In this document: piece by piece, positions 63,100-64,000 of the stretch
How positions within the stretch are numbered: position 1 is the stretch's first letter
How the letters are laid out: each line of letters starts with the position of its first letter
DNA from: Actinopolymorpha cephalotaxi
Lineage (GTDB): Bacteria > Actinomycetota > Actinomycetes > Propionibacteriales > Actinopolymorphaceae
Direction of reading: 5' to 3'
DNA length: 64,000 nt
Assembly: GCF_013408535.1 (NCBI RefSeq)
Contig: NZ_JACBZA010000001.1
Location: forward strand, 5,292,850 to 5,356,849
Notes under the pieces: model-generated
Told to the model about the DNA's origin: nothing
Databases searched by the model: none
What the model saw: the letters and a program-made list of their open reading frames with translations, nothing else
Position numbers and translations under genes: made by a program

Positions 63100-63432
63100 T
63101 CACGTGCCGAGCGCGCGCTCCAGCTCGGACTTGGTCATGCCGGAGCGGCCCTTGATGTTGCGCCGCCGCGCCTCGCCGTACAGCTCCTGCCTGGTCCGCC
63201 CCTTCGGGCCGGACCGGTTGCCGGAGCGCTGACCACCGCGCTGCTGCGGCGACGTGTCCTTGACGGACTCCGTGCTGGCCTGGTCGGACTCACCGGACTG
63301 CGCGCGGTTCTTGTTCACCGTGCGGGCGGCGATCTCCTTGGCCCGGCCCTCGCCGGCGCCACGGTCCTCGGCGGACTCCTTGACGTGCTCGTACTGACGT
63401 TCGCGTTTGGAACCCCAGGCCTGCTGTGGCAT
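63100..63432 (-). CDS. Small basic protein with SAP-like C-terminal motif (plasmid-stabilisation-like)
   Basis: The 110-residue protein starts at the ATG after GATCGGAG. The N-terminal part, WGSKRERQYEHVKESAEDRGAGEGRAKEIAARTVNKNRAQ, is the pattern of a group of actinobacterial proteins sometimes annotated as plasmid stabilisation proteins. It is followed by a disordered Ser/Gly/Gln-rich linker and a C-terminal motif (80-108, TRQEL.., I.G, MTKSEL..AL) that probably binds DNA. The motif matches the tail of the hemerythrin-domain protein encoded just downstream. Confidence 0.8.
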   Translation of the reverse strand: MPQQAWGSKRERQYEHVKESAEDRGAGEGRAKEIAARTVNKNRAQSGESDQASTESVKDTSPQQRGGQRSGNRSGPKGRTRQELYGEARRRNIKGRSGMTKSELERALGT

Positions 63433-63499
63433 CGGAAACTCCGATCTCCGTACTTCGCTTTCTGCGAAGCACGTACCCCGCGGCCGGGCGATCACACGC

Positions 63500-63539
63500 G
63501 GGCGTGACCGGAACAGGCCACGCCCGCCCGGTCACGCCC
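63500..63539 (-). terminator. Terminator hairpin after the solute-binding protein gene
   Basis: GGGCGTGACCGG (63500-63511) and its exact complement (63528-63539) form a 12-bp stem with a 16-base loop, 12 bases beyond the stop of the solute-binding protein gene. There is no T-run, as is common in this GC range. Confidence 0.65.
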
Positions 63540-63551
63540 GGTGACATCCGC

Positions 63552-64000
63552 TCAGGAGTGCTGCGCGGGGTTGGTCCAGTAGAAGGCCTCCGGGTCGTAC
63601 GCCGCGGGCGTGGGGTGCTGCCACGGCGCGATCAGGCCGTTCAGCTTGAGGTTCTCCCGCGCGGGTACGTTGCCGAGCTCCTGGTGGGCGAGCTCCACAC
63701 ACGGATAGTTGCCGACCACGCCCATGTAGAAGGGCCCTTCGGCGATGTGGATCTTGATCATGTCCCAGACGCCGGCGAACCGCTTCAGCGCGTCGGTCTC
63801 CACCCGCGCCTTGTCGTAGATCTCCCACAGCCGGGTCACCGGGTGTTCGGCCGGCGGCTTCTCGCTCGGCGGGTTGCGTTTCCACGGGTCGACGTTCGCG
63901 ACCTTCTTCTCCCCGGGCGTGTTGCGGATCATGTCGAAGTTCGCGTAGAGGGGTGCCCAGAACGCGGCACTGAGCCCGTTGCCCACCGGGACCATCAGCT
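63552..64000 (-). CDS. Family 5 solute-binding protein, C-terminal part (partial)
   Basis: The gene enters from beyond the right edge; its start is outside the window, and the ATG at 63995 is internal. The last 149 residues match the C-terminus of actinobacterial family 5 (peptide/oligosaccharide) binding proteins: ALKRFAGVWDMIKIHIAEGPFYMGVVGNYPCVELAHQELGNVPARENLKLNGLIAPWQHPTPAAYDPEAFYWTNP. It is a second member of the family represented by the complete importer near 34.5 kb. A hairpin terminator follows. Confidence 0.85.
   Translation of the reverse strand, partial: LMVPVGNGLSAAFWAPLYANFDMIRNTPGEKKVANVDPWKRNPPSEKPPAEHPVTRLWEIYDKARVETDALKRFAGVWDMIKIHIAEGPFYMGVVGNYPCVELAHQELGNVPARENLKLNGLIAPWQHPTPAAYDPEAFYWTNPAQHS

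Overview
The window is very GC-rich (roughly 70 percent G+C by eye), with frequent GTG starts and many 1-4 base gene overlaps. It has the gene content of a high-GC Gram-positive actinomycete: a DivIVA-domain protein, twin-arginine and lipobox signal peptides, a DUF222/HNH protein, an ECF42-type sigma factor with a DGPF partner, a CGNR/ABATE regulator and leaderless promoters. Family-level placement near the Propionibacteriales or Actinopolymorphaceae is only an inference. I see no rRNA, tRNA, CRISPR array, integrase or transposase, so this looks like an ordinary chromosomal region.

Left part (1-27 kb). The window opens in a response regulator coupled to a HisKA_3 kinase. Next come an HxlR regulator diverging from a drug-efflux MFS gene that is broken by a one-base frameshift, a hypothetical gene, a TPR protein, an APH-type kinase, a secreted phosphoesterase, a VanZ-like gene, a beta-lactamase-fold protein with altered active-site motifs and a secreted DUF4185-like protein. 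An operon of truncated hemoglobin, flavohemoglobin and DivIVA-domain protein (15.4-13.1 kb) looks like nitric-oxide detoxification with an unusual third gene; it diverges from a large NB-ARC/LuxR regulator. Then follow an APH-like fusion, a cupredoxin-like lipoprotein, two small membrane proteins, RNase HI, a hydrolase, a KhtT/KhtU-type cation antiporter pair, and a CGNR regulator diverging from an MFS transporter across three copies of one palindrome.

Middle (27-46.8 kb). Two adjacent ABC exporters (half-transporter type) sit beside lpdA. The most coherent metabolic block runs from 31.8 to 43.3 kb: a tartrate/D-malate dehydrogenase-like enzyme, a ROK repressor, a complete five-gene family-5 (Dpp/Opp-type) ABC importer, a PhyH-type dioxygenase, an SDR and a mandelate-racemase/enolase-superfamily enzyme. 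I read it as an uptake and oxidation locus for a plant-derived oligosaccharide or sugar acid under ROK control. After it come a methyltransferase, an isochorismatase-fold protein lacking its catalytic Cys, and an ArsR-like regulator with an MFS gene behind a leaderless promoter.

Right part (46.8-64 kb). Two large lipoproteins in tandem, a GH5 endoglucanase with C-terminal accessory domains, a heterodimeric ABC exporter with complementary degenerate ATP sites, an SRPBCC protein diverging from a DGPF/ECF42 sigma pair, a DUF222/HNH protein, a GNAT enzyme, DUF2237 and DUF402 proteins, and a hemerythrin-like protein. The hemerythrin's C-terminal 29-residue motif recurs in the next gene. The window closes inside another family-5 solute-binding protein.

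No known defence island or biosynthetic cluster is evident. The most interesting signals are small ones: repeated palindromes in divergent promoters, enzymes that keep a fold but lose a catalytic residue, tandem repeats next to start and stop codons, and the shared tail motif.
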